Below are positions 1 through 7,654 of a stretch of 10,597 bases of DNA, one piece after another. The translations under genes and the position numbers were made by a program. This stretch comes from Alphaproteobacteria bacterium (GTDB lineage: Bacteria > Pseudomonadota > Alphaproteobacteria > Reyranellales > Reyranellaceae): NCBI GenBank assembly GCA_005884705.1, contig VBAF01000160.1, positions 1 to 10,597 on the forward strand, given 5' to 3'. Within the stretch, counting starts at the first letter, position 1, and each line of letters starts with the position of its first letter. The notes below the pieces were generated by a model. That model made no database searches and was not told the DNA's origin. It saw only the letters and a program-made list of their open reading frames with translations.

Positions 1-2647
1 CCACGGTCGGGCCGGGCGGATTCTCGGGATCGGGCACCAGCGGCTTGGGCCGCGCCGGCGCCAGCGTGTAGTCGATCTTGGTCGGCCCGGGATAGCGCAT
101 GTCCCAGACGAAGCGGTTGAGGCCCGCCTTGGTGCCGGGCTTGCGCGCCGCGGCGGCGTCCTTGTCGGCGCTCGAGAAGCTCGCGATCTTGCGGCCGCCC
201 GAATCGCGGAAGGTGAGGGTGACTCCGTCCTTGGCTTCCTGGGCGAGCCAGTACCAGACGATCGCGCCGTTCGGCGGGTTCTCGCCGACATCGAGATGCT
301 CGCGCACCCGCGTGCCGTCGGGCCGCTCGACCATCACCGTGCTGCCGTCGATGCCGAAGGCGGGCCCGTAGGCGATGCCGCTGCGCACGTTGGCGCCGGC
401 GCTCCAATGCAGCTTGGTGCGCACTGTCGTGCGCGGCGCGAACAGCCGCGTCGTCCGGCGGCCGCCGCCGGCCTTTCCGGAGGCAAGCCCGCGCAGGCCG
501 CTGACATCGTCCATGATCCAGAACGAGCGGCCGTGCGTCGCCGCCACCAGGTCGGCATCCTTGAGCTTGAGGTCGTAGACCGGGACGTTGGGCAGCCCGG
601 TCATGCGCTGCCAGGTGGCCCCGTCGTCGAGGCTGAAATGGATGCCGGTCTCGGTGCCGACGAACAGCAGGCCCTTGGCCGTCGGATCGGCGCGCACCAC
701 GCGGGTGATCTCGTCGCGCGGCAGGTCGCCGTTGATCGACTTCCAGCTCCGGCCGCCGTCGCTGCTGCGGAACAGGTAGGGCTTGTAGTCGGCGAGCTTG
801 TAGCGGGTCGCCGCGACATAGATCGTGTTCGGATCGTGCGCCGAGACCTCGACGCAGCCGACATAGGCGAGCTCCGGCAGGCCGCGGGGCGTGACGTTCT
901 TCCACGTCTTGCCGTCGTCGCGCGTGACATGGACCAGGCCGTCGTCGGTCGAAGCCCAGATCTCGCCCTTGCGATGCGGCGATTCGACGACCGAGGCGCA
1001 GGTCGCATGGACCTCGGCGCCGGCGCTCTCGCGGGTGATCGGCCCGCCCGAGGCGCCCTGGCGCTTGCGTTCGTTGAGGCTGAGGTCGGGCGATATCTGC
1101 TCCCAGCTCCGGCCCTCGTTGCGGCTGCGGAACACGCAGTTGCCGCCAGCGTAGAGCGTGCCGGGATCGTGCGGCGAGAAGACGATCGGGAAGGTCCAGG
1201 CGAAGCGGAACTTGAGGTCCTCCGGCGCGATGCCGGTCGATTCCTCGGGCCACACGTTGACCAATTGGATTTGCCGCGTGCGATGGTCGTAGCGCTGCAG
1301 CGCGCCGGCGCCGCCCGGACTGGAGCCGATGGCGCCGACATAGACAATGTTGTGCTCGCGCGGGTCGACGGCGATGAAGCCCGATTCGCCGGTACCAGGA
1401 TAGGAGCAGTCGGCGAGCGTGATCACGCCCCATTCCGAGGCGGAGGGCACCGAGATCGAGGTGTTGTCCTGCTGCGTGCCGTAGACGCGGTAGGGATACT
1501 GGTTGTCGACGTCGATGCGATAGAACTGCGCGGTCTTCTGGTTGTAGATCGTCGACCACGAGCCGCCCGAATTGAACGAGACGTGCGCGCCGCCGTCGTT
1601 GCCCTCGATCATGCGGGTGTTGTCGGTGGGATCGATCCACAGATCGTGGTTGTCGCCGTGGCGGGTGCTGACCTCGTTGAAGATCGTGCCGCCGTCGGTC
1701 GACTTCCACATCTGCAGGTTGGTCACGTAGACGGTGTCGGCGTGCTGCGGATCGGCGAAGACGTGGGTGTAGTACCAGGGCCGGTGCATCAGGTCGCGGT
1801 TGGGCGAGACCATGGTCCAGCGCATGCCGAAATCGTCGGAGCGGTAGAGCCCGGTCTTGTCGCCTTCGGCTTCGACCAAGGCCCAGACCCGGCCCTGACG
1901 GGCCGGCGAGATCGACACGCCGATCTTGCCCAGCATGCCCTCGGGCAGGCCGGGCTTCTTGCTGATCTCCTCCCAGGTGTCGCCGCCGTCGGTGCTGCGG
2001 AACAGGCCGCTGCCCGGACCGCCGCTCGAGACGTTCCAGAAATTGCGCCGCGCCTCCCAGACCGAGGCGAACAGCAGGCGCGGGTTGGTGCGGTCCATCG
2101 TGAGGTCGATCGCGCCGGCAACGTCGTTGCGATGGAGGATGCGCTGCCAGCTCTTGCCGCCGTCCTTCGAGCGATAGACGCCGCGCTCGCTGTTGGGCCC
2201 GAAGACGTCGCCCAGCACCGCGGCATAGACCAGGTCGGGATTGGTCGGGTGGATGCAGATGCGACCGATGAACTTGCTGTTCCTGAGGCCGACATGGCTC
2301 CAGGTGCGGCCGGCATCGGTCGATTTGTAGATGCCGTCGCCGTAGGACACGTCGAGCCGGATCGCCGTCTCGCCGGTGCCGGCATAGATCACGTTGGGAT
2401 CGCTGGGGGCCACCGCGATCGAGCCGACCGCCGAGCTGCCCATGAAGCCGTCGGAGACGCAGCGCCAGAAGATGCCGCCATCCTCGGTCTTCCAGATGCC
2501 GCCGGCGCAGGCGCCGAAGTAGAACACCATCCGGTTGACCGGATCGCCCGCCACCGCGACCACCCGGCCGCCCCGTGGGGGGCCGATGCAGCGCCATTTC
2601 AGGGCTTCGAAGGGGGCGGAGTCGGTCGGGATTGGTTTGCGCGGCAT
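1..2647 (-). CDS. BNR/sortilin-like beta-propeller repeat protein (3' end beyond window)
   Basis: I translated 882 uninterrupted codons from the ATG at 2647-2645 down to the left edge, so the C-terminus is missing. The protein is built from Asp-box/BNR-type blade motifs of the form S-x-D-G-G-x-x-W, about ten of them, near residues 53-61 (KTEDGGIFW), 109-116, 160-167, 218-225, 269-277, 316-323, 508-515, 576-582, 628-635 and 672-679. The opening region, F-x-x-L-K-W-R-C-I-G-P-x-R-G-G-R-V, and the APSDPNVIYAGTGE segment (residues 80-93) are typical of bacterial VPS10/sortilin-like, sialidase-fold 'glycosyl hydrolase' proteins of roughly 1000 residues. Residues after about 735 no longer carry blades and probably form the C-terminal beta-sandwich. 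An in-frame TGA at 2668-2666 fixes the N-terminus at or after 2647; no strong ribosome-binding site precedes it. Family members are often exported, but no signal peptide is visible here. Substrate and enzymatic activity are unknown; glycosidase activity should not be assumed. Confidence 0.88.
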   Translation of the reverse strand, partial: MPRKPIPTDSAPFEALKWRCIGPPRGGRVVAVAGDPVNRMVFYFGACAGGIWKTEDGGIFWRCVSDGFMGSSAVGSIAVAPSDPNVIYAGTGETAIRLDVSYGDGIYKSTDAGRTWSHVGLRNSKFIGRICIHPTNPDLVYAAVLGDVFGPNSERGVYRSKDGGKSWQRILHRNDVAGAIDLTMDRTNPRLLFASVWEARRNFWNVSSGGPGSGLFRSTDGGDTWEEISKKPGLPEGMLGKIGVSISPARQGRVWALVEAEGDKTGLYRSDDFGMRWTMVSPNRDLMHRPWYYTHVFADPQHADTVYVTNLQMWKSTDGGTIFNEVSTRHGDNHDLWIDPTDNTRMIEGNDGGAHVSFNSGGSWSTIYNQKTAQFYRIDVDNQYPYRVYGTQQDNTSISVPSASEWGVITLADCSYPGTGESGFIAVDPREHNIVYVGAIGSSPGGAGALQRYDHRTRQIQLVNVWPEESTGIAPEDLKFRFAWTFPIVFSPHDPGTLYAGGNCVFRSRNEGRSWEQISPDLSLNERKRQGASGGPITRESAGAEVHATCASVVESPHRKGEIWASTDDGLVHVTRDDGKTWKNVTPRGLPELAYVGCVEVSAHDPNTIYVAATRYKLADYKPYLFRSSDGGRSWKSINGDLPRDEITRVVRADPTAKGLLFVGTETGIHFSLDDGATWQRMTGLPNVPVYDLKLKDADLVAATHGRSFWIMDDVSGLRGLASGKAGGGRRTTRLFAPRTTVRTKLHWSAGANVRSGIAYGPAFGIDGSTVMVERPDGTRVREHLDVGENPPNGAIVWYWLAQEAKDGVTLTFRDSGGRKIASFSSADKDAAAARKPGTKAGLNRFVWDMRYPGPTKIDYTLAPARPKPLVPDPENPPGPTV

Positions 2648-2740
2648 CGTACTGAGGACCGTAGGTCAAATGCGCGTCGAAACGCAAACAGCTTCGGGCT
2701 AGGCTCAAGCTTTACCGGCACTGTTTCAGGGGGACGACGC
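2648..2740. promoter_or_regulatory. Divergent intergenic region with CTAGGCT promoter-like element
   Basis: This 93-bp gap separates the divergent propeller and TPR genes, so it must hold both promoters. On the plus strand GCTAGGCT lies at 2698-2705, 35 nt before the TPR start codon. It partly matches the Caulobacter housekeeping -10 consensus GCTANAWC, and the same core recurs at 4418-4425 and 7675-7682. No convincing -35 is visible. A strong ribosome-binding site (AGGGGGA, about 2728-2734) precedes the TPR ATG. On the minus strand a TTGACC at 2669-2664 lies too close to the propeller start to act as its -35. Confidence 0.35.
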
Positions 2741-4390
2741 ATGACGTACTACGATCTCGGCGCCTATTCCCGCCGCATCACCACGAAGTCGGCCGAGGCG
2801 CAGACCTGGTTCGATCGCGGCCTCAACTGGGTCTATGGCTTCAACCACGCCGAGGCGATCAAGTGCTTCGGCGAGGCGCTCAAGCACGACCCCGACTGCG
2901 CCATGGCGCATTGGGGGATCTCCTATGCCGCCGGCCCCAACTACAATCTGCCCTGGCATCTTTACGATCCGCAGGGCAAGGCGCAGGCGCTGGCCGCCGC
3001 CTACGACGCCATGAAGGCGGCCCTCGCGGTGGCCGACCGCGCCACGCCGGCTGAGCAGGCGCTGATCAAGGCGCTGCCTGCCCGCTATCCGCAGCGCACG
3101 CCGATCGAGGACCAGGGCGACTGGAACAAGGCCTTCACCAGGGAGATGCGTCAGGTGTTCGGCCGGTTCCCCGACGATCTCGACGTCGCCTGCGTGTTCG
3201 CCGACGCGATCATGAACGAGACGCCGTGGCAGATGTGGGACCTCGAGACCGGCGGTGTCGCCAAGGATGCCGGCACCAAGGAGGCGGTCGGGCTGCTCGA
3301 GGGCCTGTTCGCCGACCGGCCGGCGGCGTGGGACCATCCCGGCCTGCTGCATCTCTACGTTCACCTGATGGAGATGTCGCCGTTCCCGCAGCGTGCGCTC
3401 AAGGCCGGCGATCGGCTGCGCGAGCTGATGCCGGGGTCGGGCCACCTGATCCATATGCCGACCCACATCGACGTGCTGTGCGGCAACTATCGCGACGTCG
3501 TGGTCTATAACCAGAAGGCGGTCGAGGTCGACCGCGAGTACCTGAAGCGCGAGGGGCCGTTCAACGTCTACTCGCTCTACCGCACCCACAACCATCACTT
3601 CGTGATCTACGGCGCGATGTTCCTCGGCCAGTTCGAGCCGGCGATCAAGGCGGCGCAGGAGCTGATCGACACCACGCCGGAAGAGCTTCTGCGCGTGCCC
3701 TCGCCGCCGATGGCCGACTTCATCGAGGGCTACCTGCCGATGAAGCAGCACGTGCTGGTGCGCTTCGGCAAGTGGCGCGAGATCATCGCCCAGGAGCTGC
3801 CCAAGGACCGCGACCTCTACTGCTGCACCACCGCGATGATGCTCTATGCCAAAGGCCTGGCCCATTCGGTGCTGGGCGAGATCACCGAGGCCGAGAAAAT
3901 CCGGGCGGCCTTCCGCGAAGCCCGGGCGCGCGTGCCGGACACGCGGCGGGTGCACAACAACAAGGTGGTCGACCTGCTGGCGATCGCCGCCGAGATGCTG
4001 GACGGCGAGCTCGAATACCGTCGCGGCAAGTTCGACGTGGGGTTCGGCCATCTGCGTCGCTCGGTCGCGCTCGAGGACGCGCTGCCCTACGACGAGCCGT
4101 GGGGCTGGATGCAGCCGGCGCGGCATGCGCTGGGCGCGCTGCTGCTGGAGCAGGGGCGGCTCGCCGAAGCCGAGGCGGTCTATCGCGCCGATCTCGGCTT
4201 CGACAAGACCATCAGCCGGGCGTGCTGGCATCCCGACAACGTGTGGAGTCTGCACGGCCTGCACGAATGCCTGACCCGGCGCGGCGAGACGCTCGAGGCG
4301 CCGCTGATCAAGGCGCGGCTCGATCTGGCCCAGGCCCGCGCCGACGTGCCGGTGCGCGCCTCCTGCCTGTGCCGGCGCGAGGCGGCCTGA
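2741..4390 (+). CDS. Tetratricopeptide-repeat protein with conserved histidine motifs
   Basis: This 549-residue protein is an alpha-helical repeat protein with no signal peptide or membrane segment, so it is probably cytoplasmic. TPR-like helices are clear near residues 20-60 (AEAQTWFDRGLNWVYGFNHAEAIKCF...), 285-310 and 455-485 (ARHALGALLLEQGRLAEAEA). The middle is unusual in being rich in histidine: H204 and H208 in LHLYVHLME, H235, H238 and H242 in GHLIHMPTHID, and H283, H285 and H286 in RTHNHHF. A C-x-C pair (C542, C544) ends the protein. The LYVHLME...SP...GHLxHMPTHI layout recurs in a family of uncharacterised bacterial TPR proteins known to me. The ATG at 2741 is chosen because AGGGGGA sits about 6 nt upstream; the same reading frame is open far upstream, but only because it runs antisense to the propeller gene. 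It stands alone between intergenic gaps. Function unknown; metal or ligand binding by the histidine cluster is speculation. Confidence 0.85.
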   Translation: MTYYDLGAYSRRITTKSAEAQTWFDRGLNWVYGFNHAEAIKCFGEALKHDPDCAMAHWGISYAAGPNYNLPWHLYDPQGKAQALAAAYDAMKAALAVADRATPAEQALIKALPARYPQRTPIEDQGDWNKAFTREMRQVFGRFPDDLDVACVFADAIMNETPWQMWDLETGGVAKDAGTKEAVGLLEGLFADRPAAWDHPGLLHLYVHLMEMSPFPQRALKAGDRLRELMPGSGHLIHMPTHIDVLCGNYRDVVVYNQKAVEVDREYLKREGPFNVYSLYRTHNHHFVIYGAMFLGQFEPAIKAAQELIDTTPEELLRVPSPPMADFIEGYLPMKQHVLVRFGKWREIIAQELPKDRDLYCCTTAMMLYAKGLAHSVLGEITEAEKIRAAFREARARVPDTRRVHNNKVVDLLAIAAEMLDGELEYRRGKFDVGFGHLRRSVALEDALPYDEPWGWMQPARHALGALLLEQGRLAEAEAVYRADLGFDKTISRACWHPDNVWSLHGLHECLTRRGETLEAPLIKARLDLAQARADVPVRASCLCRREAA

Positions 4391-4547
4391 TCCGGCTGGC
4401 CTCGCCGCGCGCGTTGGACTAGGCTGCGGGCGCGCAAGAGCGTCCGGGCTTCCGTCGTCCTGTTGTTGGCGGCAGCGCCCCTAAAAACGACCAAAAACAG
4501 TAAGCGTCGGTAGCGTGCACAGCGTTCCTTCAGGGAGGACGAAAGTC
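4391..4547 (+). promoter_or_regulatory. Intergenic region with candidate promoters for the solute-binding protein gene
   Basis: This 157-bp gap contains ACTAGGCT at 4418-4425, the second copy of the recurrent element. It also has an A-rich segment at 4481-4500 with two runs of five adenines, which stands out in GC-rich surroundings. TTGTTGG (4463-4469), a 10-nt spacer and CCTAAAAA (4480-4487) resemble the Caulobacter-type TTGACGS-N10-14-GCTANAWC arrangement and form a plausible promoter. AGGGAGGA at 4532-4539, 8 nt before the ATG at 4548, is a near-ideal ribosome-binding site. No terminator for the TPR gene is obvious: the short GGCG/CGCC stem near 4469-4479 is followed by adenines, not thymines. 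Confidence 0.35.
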
Positions 4548-5882
4548 ATGTCGCAGTCGAAGTTATCGCGTCGTGGAGTCGTGGCCGGAGGCGCTGCCCT
4601 CGGCCTTGCAGCGCCGTTCGTGCGCAGCGCCAACGCCGCCGGGAGCCTGACCATCGGGCTGTGGGACCATTGGGTGCCCGGCGCCAACGAAGTGCAGTCC
4701 GCCATCATCAAGGAGGAGTGGGCGGACAAGGAGAAGGTCGACGTCAAGGTCGACTACATCACCAGCCAGGGCAACAAGCTGCTGCTCACGCTCGCGGTCG
4801 AGGCGCAGTCGCGCTCCGGCCACGACATCATGGAGTTCACCAACTGGGACTCGGCGCAGTACAACCAGTCGCTCGAGAACCACGACGACGTGGTCAAGCA
4901 GGTCGTCGCCCAGAACGGGCCGATCAACCCGGCCGTGGAGTATCTCGGCAAGTATGATGGACGATGGCTCGGCGTGCCGATGACCCGCGGGACCCTGCTG
5001 CTCGGCTGCAACGTGCGCTTCGACATGCTGAAGCAGTATGGCGACGTCGATTACCAGGCGCTCTATCCGGCCGGCAAGCCGCCCAACGACGCGAGCTGGA
5101 CCTGGGATGCCTTCATGGTCGCGGCCGAGAAGACGCAGAAGGCAGGCCACGGCTTCGGCCTGCCGCTCGGCAACACCACCGACACCAACCAGTGGGTCGG
5201 TGCGCTGTTCCTGGCCTACGGCGCCCAGCTGATGGACGCCAAGGGCAACATCACGGTGAAGACCGACCAGGTCAAACAGGTGCTGGAGTACGGCAAGAAG
5301 CTCGCTGGCTTCTGCCCGGCCGACGCCCAGGCGTGGGACGACTCCTCCAACAACAAGTGGCTGATCTCGGGCACCGGCTCGCTGATCTTCAACCCGCCGT
5401 CGGCCTGGGCGGTTGCCAAGCGCGACGCGCCGCAGGTCGCGGAGAAATGCTGGTTCGGCGGGTTCCCGAAGGGGCCGGCCGGCCGCTTCAATCCGATCCT
5501 GCCGCGCTTCTATGGCGTGTGGAACTTCTCCAAGAACAAGCCGGCAGCCAAGAGCCTGCTCGCGCACCTCGCAACCCGGCAGGCCGCCGAGAAGCAGGTC
5601 GCGGCGAGCCAGGGCTACGACATTCCGCCCTACGTGAAGTTCAACGACTTCAAGACGTGGGAGGACGAAGGCCCGCCCAAGGGCGCGCTGTCGCATTACC
5701 CGATCAAGGGCGGCGATCAGGTGGCGGGCGTCGTCTGCTCGCCGGCGCCGCCGCTGATCGCCGCGCAGATCTGGGCGCAGGCGATCCAGGCGCAGATGGT
5801 CGTGCGCTACTACAAGGGCGAGTCTCTGGAAAAGGTGAGCGATTGGGCCGCGCAGGAGCTCGAAGGCTTCAAGCGGACTTAG
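4548..5882 (+). CDS. Tat-exported ABC transporter extracellular solute-binding protein, family 1
   Basis: This 444-residue periplasmic receptor would deliver a solute, probably a sugar or polyol, to an ABC importer. Residues 1-31 form a twin-arginine signal: S7-R8-R9-G-V-V followed by an Ala/Gly-rich hydrophobic stretch and a likely cleavage after SANA (residues 27-30). The mature part has the SBP_bac_1 layout: an N-terminal strand LTIGLWDHW, a GHDIMEF segment near 91-97, WLGVPMTRG near 140-148, SWTWDAF, and a late GTGSLIFNPPSAWA segment facing the ligand cleft. Length is normal for the family. The ATG at 4548 is preferred over an in-frame GTG at 4515 because AGGGAGGA lies 8 nt before the ATG and the Tat motif then sits near the N-terminus. 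No permease or ATPase gene is in view: the next gene is convergent and of another transporter class. It is therefore an orphan receptor here, with its ligand undetermined. Confidence 0.9.
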   Translation: MSQSKLSRRGVVAGGAALGLAAPFVRSANAAGSLTIGLWDHWVPGANEVQSAIIKEEWADKEKVDVKVDYITSQGNKLLLTLAVEAQSRSGHDIMEFTNWDSAQYNQSLENHDDVVKQVVAQNGPINPAVEYLGKYDGRWLGVPMTRGTLLLGCNVRFDMLKQYGDVDYQALYPAGKPPNDASWTWDAFMVAAEKTQKAGHGFGLPLGNTTDTNQWVGALFLAYGAQLMDAKGNITVKTDQVKQVLEYGKKLAGFCPADAQAWDDSSNNKWLISGTGSLIFNPPSAWAVAKRDAPQVAEKCWFGGFPKGPAGRFNPILPRFYGVWNFSKNKPAAKSLLAHLATRQAAEKQVAASQGYDIPPYVKFNDFKTWEDEGPPKGALSHYPIKGGDQVAGVVCSPAPPLIAAQIWAQAIQAQMVVRYYKGESLEKVSDWAAQELEGFKRT

Positions 5883-5898
5883 GTATCGCGGCGCTCCA

Positions 5899-5939
5899 CC
5901 TCATATTCCTCTCCCCCGCCAGGGGAGAGGAGTATGAGG
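5899..5939. terminator. Long hairpin between convergent genes (bidirectional terminator or palindromic repeat)
   Basis: Two 18-nt arms, 5899-5916 and 5922-5939, are complementary except for one position that forms a T/U-G wobble, around a 5-nt loop CGCCA. The inner arm is CCTCTCCCC against GGGGAGAGG. It lies 17 nt past the stop of the solute-binding protein gene and 17 nt past the stop of the convergent minus-strand gene, so it is centred between them and could serve both. No T-run follows on either strand, so it is not a classic intrinsic terminator. The CCTCTCCCC...GGGGAGAGG core resembles palindromic intergenic elements scattered through many alphaproteobacterial genomes (from memory). Confidence 0.7.
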
Positions 5940-5955
5940 GGAGACGCGCGCCATC

Positions 5956-6899
5956 TCACGCCGGCTTGATGTTGGCGGCGCGGATGACCTTGCCCCACTT
6001 CTCGGTCTCTTCGGCGAGCAGCTTGCCGAATTCCGCCGGGGTCATCGGCATCGGCACGCCGCCGAGGTCGAGTATCTTCGCCTTGAGCGTCGGATTGGCG
6101 AGCGCATTGGCGACGCCCTTGTTGAGCTTGTCGACGATCTCGCGCGGCGTGTTGGCGGGCGCGCCGAGGCCGGCGAAGGCGCTGGTCTCGTAGCCCGGCA
6201 CGAACGAGGCGATCGGCGGCACGTCCGCCAGCAGCTCGAGCGGCTTGGGCGTCGACACGCCGAGCGCGCGCAGGCGGCCGTTGCGGACATGGTCGATCGA
6301 CGACGGCAGGTTGTCGAACATCACCTGGACCTGGCCGCCCAGCAGGTCGGCGAGGGCAAGCGGCGCGCCGCGATAGGGCACTACTCGCCGCTCACATGGG
6401 CGACCGAGCCGGTGCCGGCTGAGCCGAAGTTGATCTTGCCCGGGTTCGCCTTGGCGTAGGCGATGAACTCCGCGCCGCTCTTGGCCGGGAAAGACGGATT
6501 GACCACCATCACCTGGTAGACGCGGTAGATGCCCGCCACCGGGGCGAAGTCGCGCAGCAGGTCGAAGCCGAGCTTGTCGTAGAGCGTCGAGTTGATCGGG
6601 TTGTTGGCGCCGATCACCAGCAGGGTGTGGCCGTCGGCAGAGGCGCGGGCCACGCCCTCGGCGGCGATGTTGCCGCCCGAGCCGGGCTTGTTGTCGACGA
6701 TGAACTGCTGGCCGAGCTGCTCGCTGAGCGACTGCCCGATCAGGCGGGCCAGGATGTCGATCGCCTGGCCGGCGGCGAAGCCCACCACCAGGCGCACCGG
6801 CTGCGCCGGCCAGCTTTGCGCGACGGCATGGCGTGCCACCGTCGGGGCGGCAAGCGCGCCTGCAGCCAGGCGATGGAAGTTTCTGCGGCGCAGCATCAT
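5956..6899 (-). pseudogene. Bug-family (TctC-like) tripartite tricarboxylate transporter solute receptor, frameshifted
   Basis: Bug proteins are periplasmic receptors of tripartite tricarboxylate transporters or act as orphan receptors for small carboxylates. From the ATG at 6899 the frame gives a Tat-like leader (LRRRNFHRLAAGALAAP), then PAQPVRLVVGFAAG, the DILARLIGQ helix and DNKPGSGGN, and stops at TAG (6383-6381) just after GSAGTGSVAHVSGE. The C-terminal half continues in another frame from VPYRGAPLALADLLGGQVQV to a TGA at 5958-5956. Bug proteins normally have about 13 residues (LFKxxAG...HV) between SGE and PYRG; here only 5 nt remain, implying a loss of about 34 bp. The summed parts (172 + about 12 + 141) match the usual length of about 325. 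GAGG at 6909-6906 is the ribosome-binding site and overlaps the TGA stop of the upstream dioxygenase gene, so the two are coupled. A sequencing or assembly error is the alternative. Confidence 0.82.
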
Positions 6900-6907
6900 T
6901 CGATACC

Positions 6908-7654
6908 TCAGGGGCGGCGGAAGAACATCCAAGGGTTACGCATGAACGCTTCGCGTGCACCGTCCCGCGTCGCGGGGTCGCGGAGCGGCGCGGCGGCCCG
7001 GCGCTGGAAGAACATATCGCGCCGCGCGCCGGTTGTATTGGCCGAGGTGCCGTGCGCCAGGAAGCTGTGGGCGACGATGATGTCGCCGGCCTTCATCCGC
7101 GGCACGGCCATCGGCGGGCCGAGGAATTGCCGTTGGCCGAGCAGCTTGACCTCGCCCCAATGGACTTGCGCGTCGAGCGGCTGCTGCCCGAACAAGGCGG
7201 CGAACTTCTCGTGGCTGGCCGGCAGCACATGGAAGCTCCCCGCCGTATCGGAGGCGACGTCGGTCAGCGCCACGCCCAGCAGCACGTTGAACACGTCGAG
7301 CGCCGGTCCCTGGCCGCCGTCGATATGGAAGTTGCGGCCGACGCCGCCCTTGGTCGCGAAGCCTGGGAAGGTGGCGGCGAGCTGGACGTAGTCGACCGGC
7401 GGCGCATCCTCGAGGATTTCCAGCGCCAGCGGGTCGAGCACGTCGGCCACCAGCGCCATGAAGGCCGGATTGCGGCAGTAGCGGATCTCGCGCCACGACT
7501 CGTTCCTCGAGCGTTCCCAGCCTTCGGGGAATTGGGCGTTCAGCCGGTCCGCGGCGTCCTGGGCGGCGCGCAGAGCGGAAGCGGCGATCGCGCCCGAGAC
7601 GATCGTGTAGCCCTGGCGGGCGAGTTCCTCCCAGTGTGTGGCCGTGAACGCCAT
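6908..7654 (-). CDS. Phytanoyl-CoA dioxygenase (PhyH) family Fe(II)/2-oxoglutarate oxygenase
   Basis: This 248-residue cytoplasmic enzyme should hydroxylate an unknown small substrate using O2 and 2-oxoglutarate. The iron-binding facial triad is visible: H110 and D112 in NFHIDGG, and distal H201 in AHSFLAHGTSAN. An arginine (R211 or R212) 10-11 residues after the distal histidine matches the 2-oxoglutarate anchor seen in human PHYH (H264/R275). A central segment, F-H-V-L-P-A-S-H-E-K-F (residues 141-151), is the usual family strand. Length is at the short end of normal, with no signal peptide. The ATG at 7654 is preceded by GGAGA about 8 nt upstream on the minus strand. The gene starts 68 bp from the divergent HD-domain gene region, and its stop overlaps the ribosome-binding site of the broken Bug receptor, so dioxygenase and receptor form an operon. 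PhyH enzymes act on substrates as different as acyl-CoAs, ectoine and phosphonates (PhnY); the sequence does not decide between them. Confidence 0.88.
   Translation of the reverse strand: MAFTATHWEELARQGYTIVSGAIAASALRAAQDAADRLNAQFPEGWERSRNESWREIRYCRNPAFMALVADVLDPLALEILEDAPPVDYVQLAATFPGFATKGGVGRNFHIDGGQGPALDVFNVLLGVALTDVASDTAGSFHVLPASHEKFAALFGQQPLDAQVHWGEVKLLGQRQFLGPPMAVPRMKAGDIIVAHSFLAHGTSANTTGARRDMFFQRRAAAPLRDPATRDGAREAFMRNPWMFFRRP

Noticed and set aside
2566..2586. GC-rich inverted repeat (GGCCGCCCC...GGGGGGCC)
   Set aside because: It lies inside the propeller gene and encodes the conserved G-P-P-R-G-G-R motif, so the symmetry follows from proline and glycine codons.
296..2740. Very long open frame on the plus strand continuous with the TPR gene, suggesting a 1364-residue protein
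   Set aside because: The first 815 codons run antisense to the propeller gene, are composed of low-complexity Ala/Arg/Asp/Gly/Val sequence with no recognisable domain, and the true start at 2741 has a strong ribosome-binding site. It is an artefact of GC-rich codon usage.
2726..4264. Long minus-strand open frame antisense to the TPR gene
   Set aside because: Its sequence is a shadow of GC-rich codons with no family signature; the plus strand encodes a coherent TPR protein.
4515..4547. In-frame GTG as an earlier start for the solute-binding protein
   Set aside because: It would place 11 residues ahead of the Tat leader, and the AGGGAGGA ribosome-binding site lies between it and the ATG at 4548, at ideal distance from the latter.
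4563..5696. Minus-strand open frame antisense to the solute-binding protein gene
   Set aside because: No recognisable domain; the sense strand gives an unambiguous SBP_bac_1 protein with a Tat signal.
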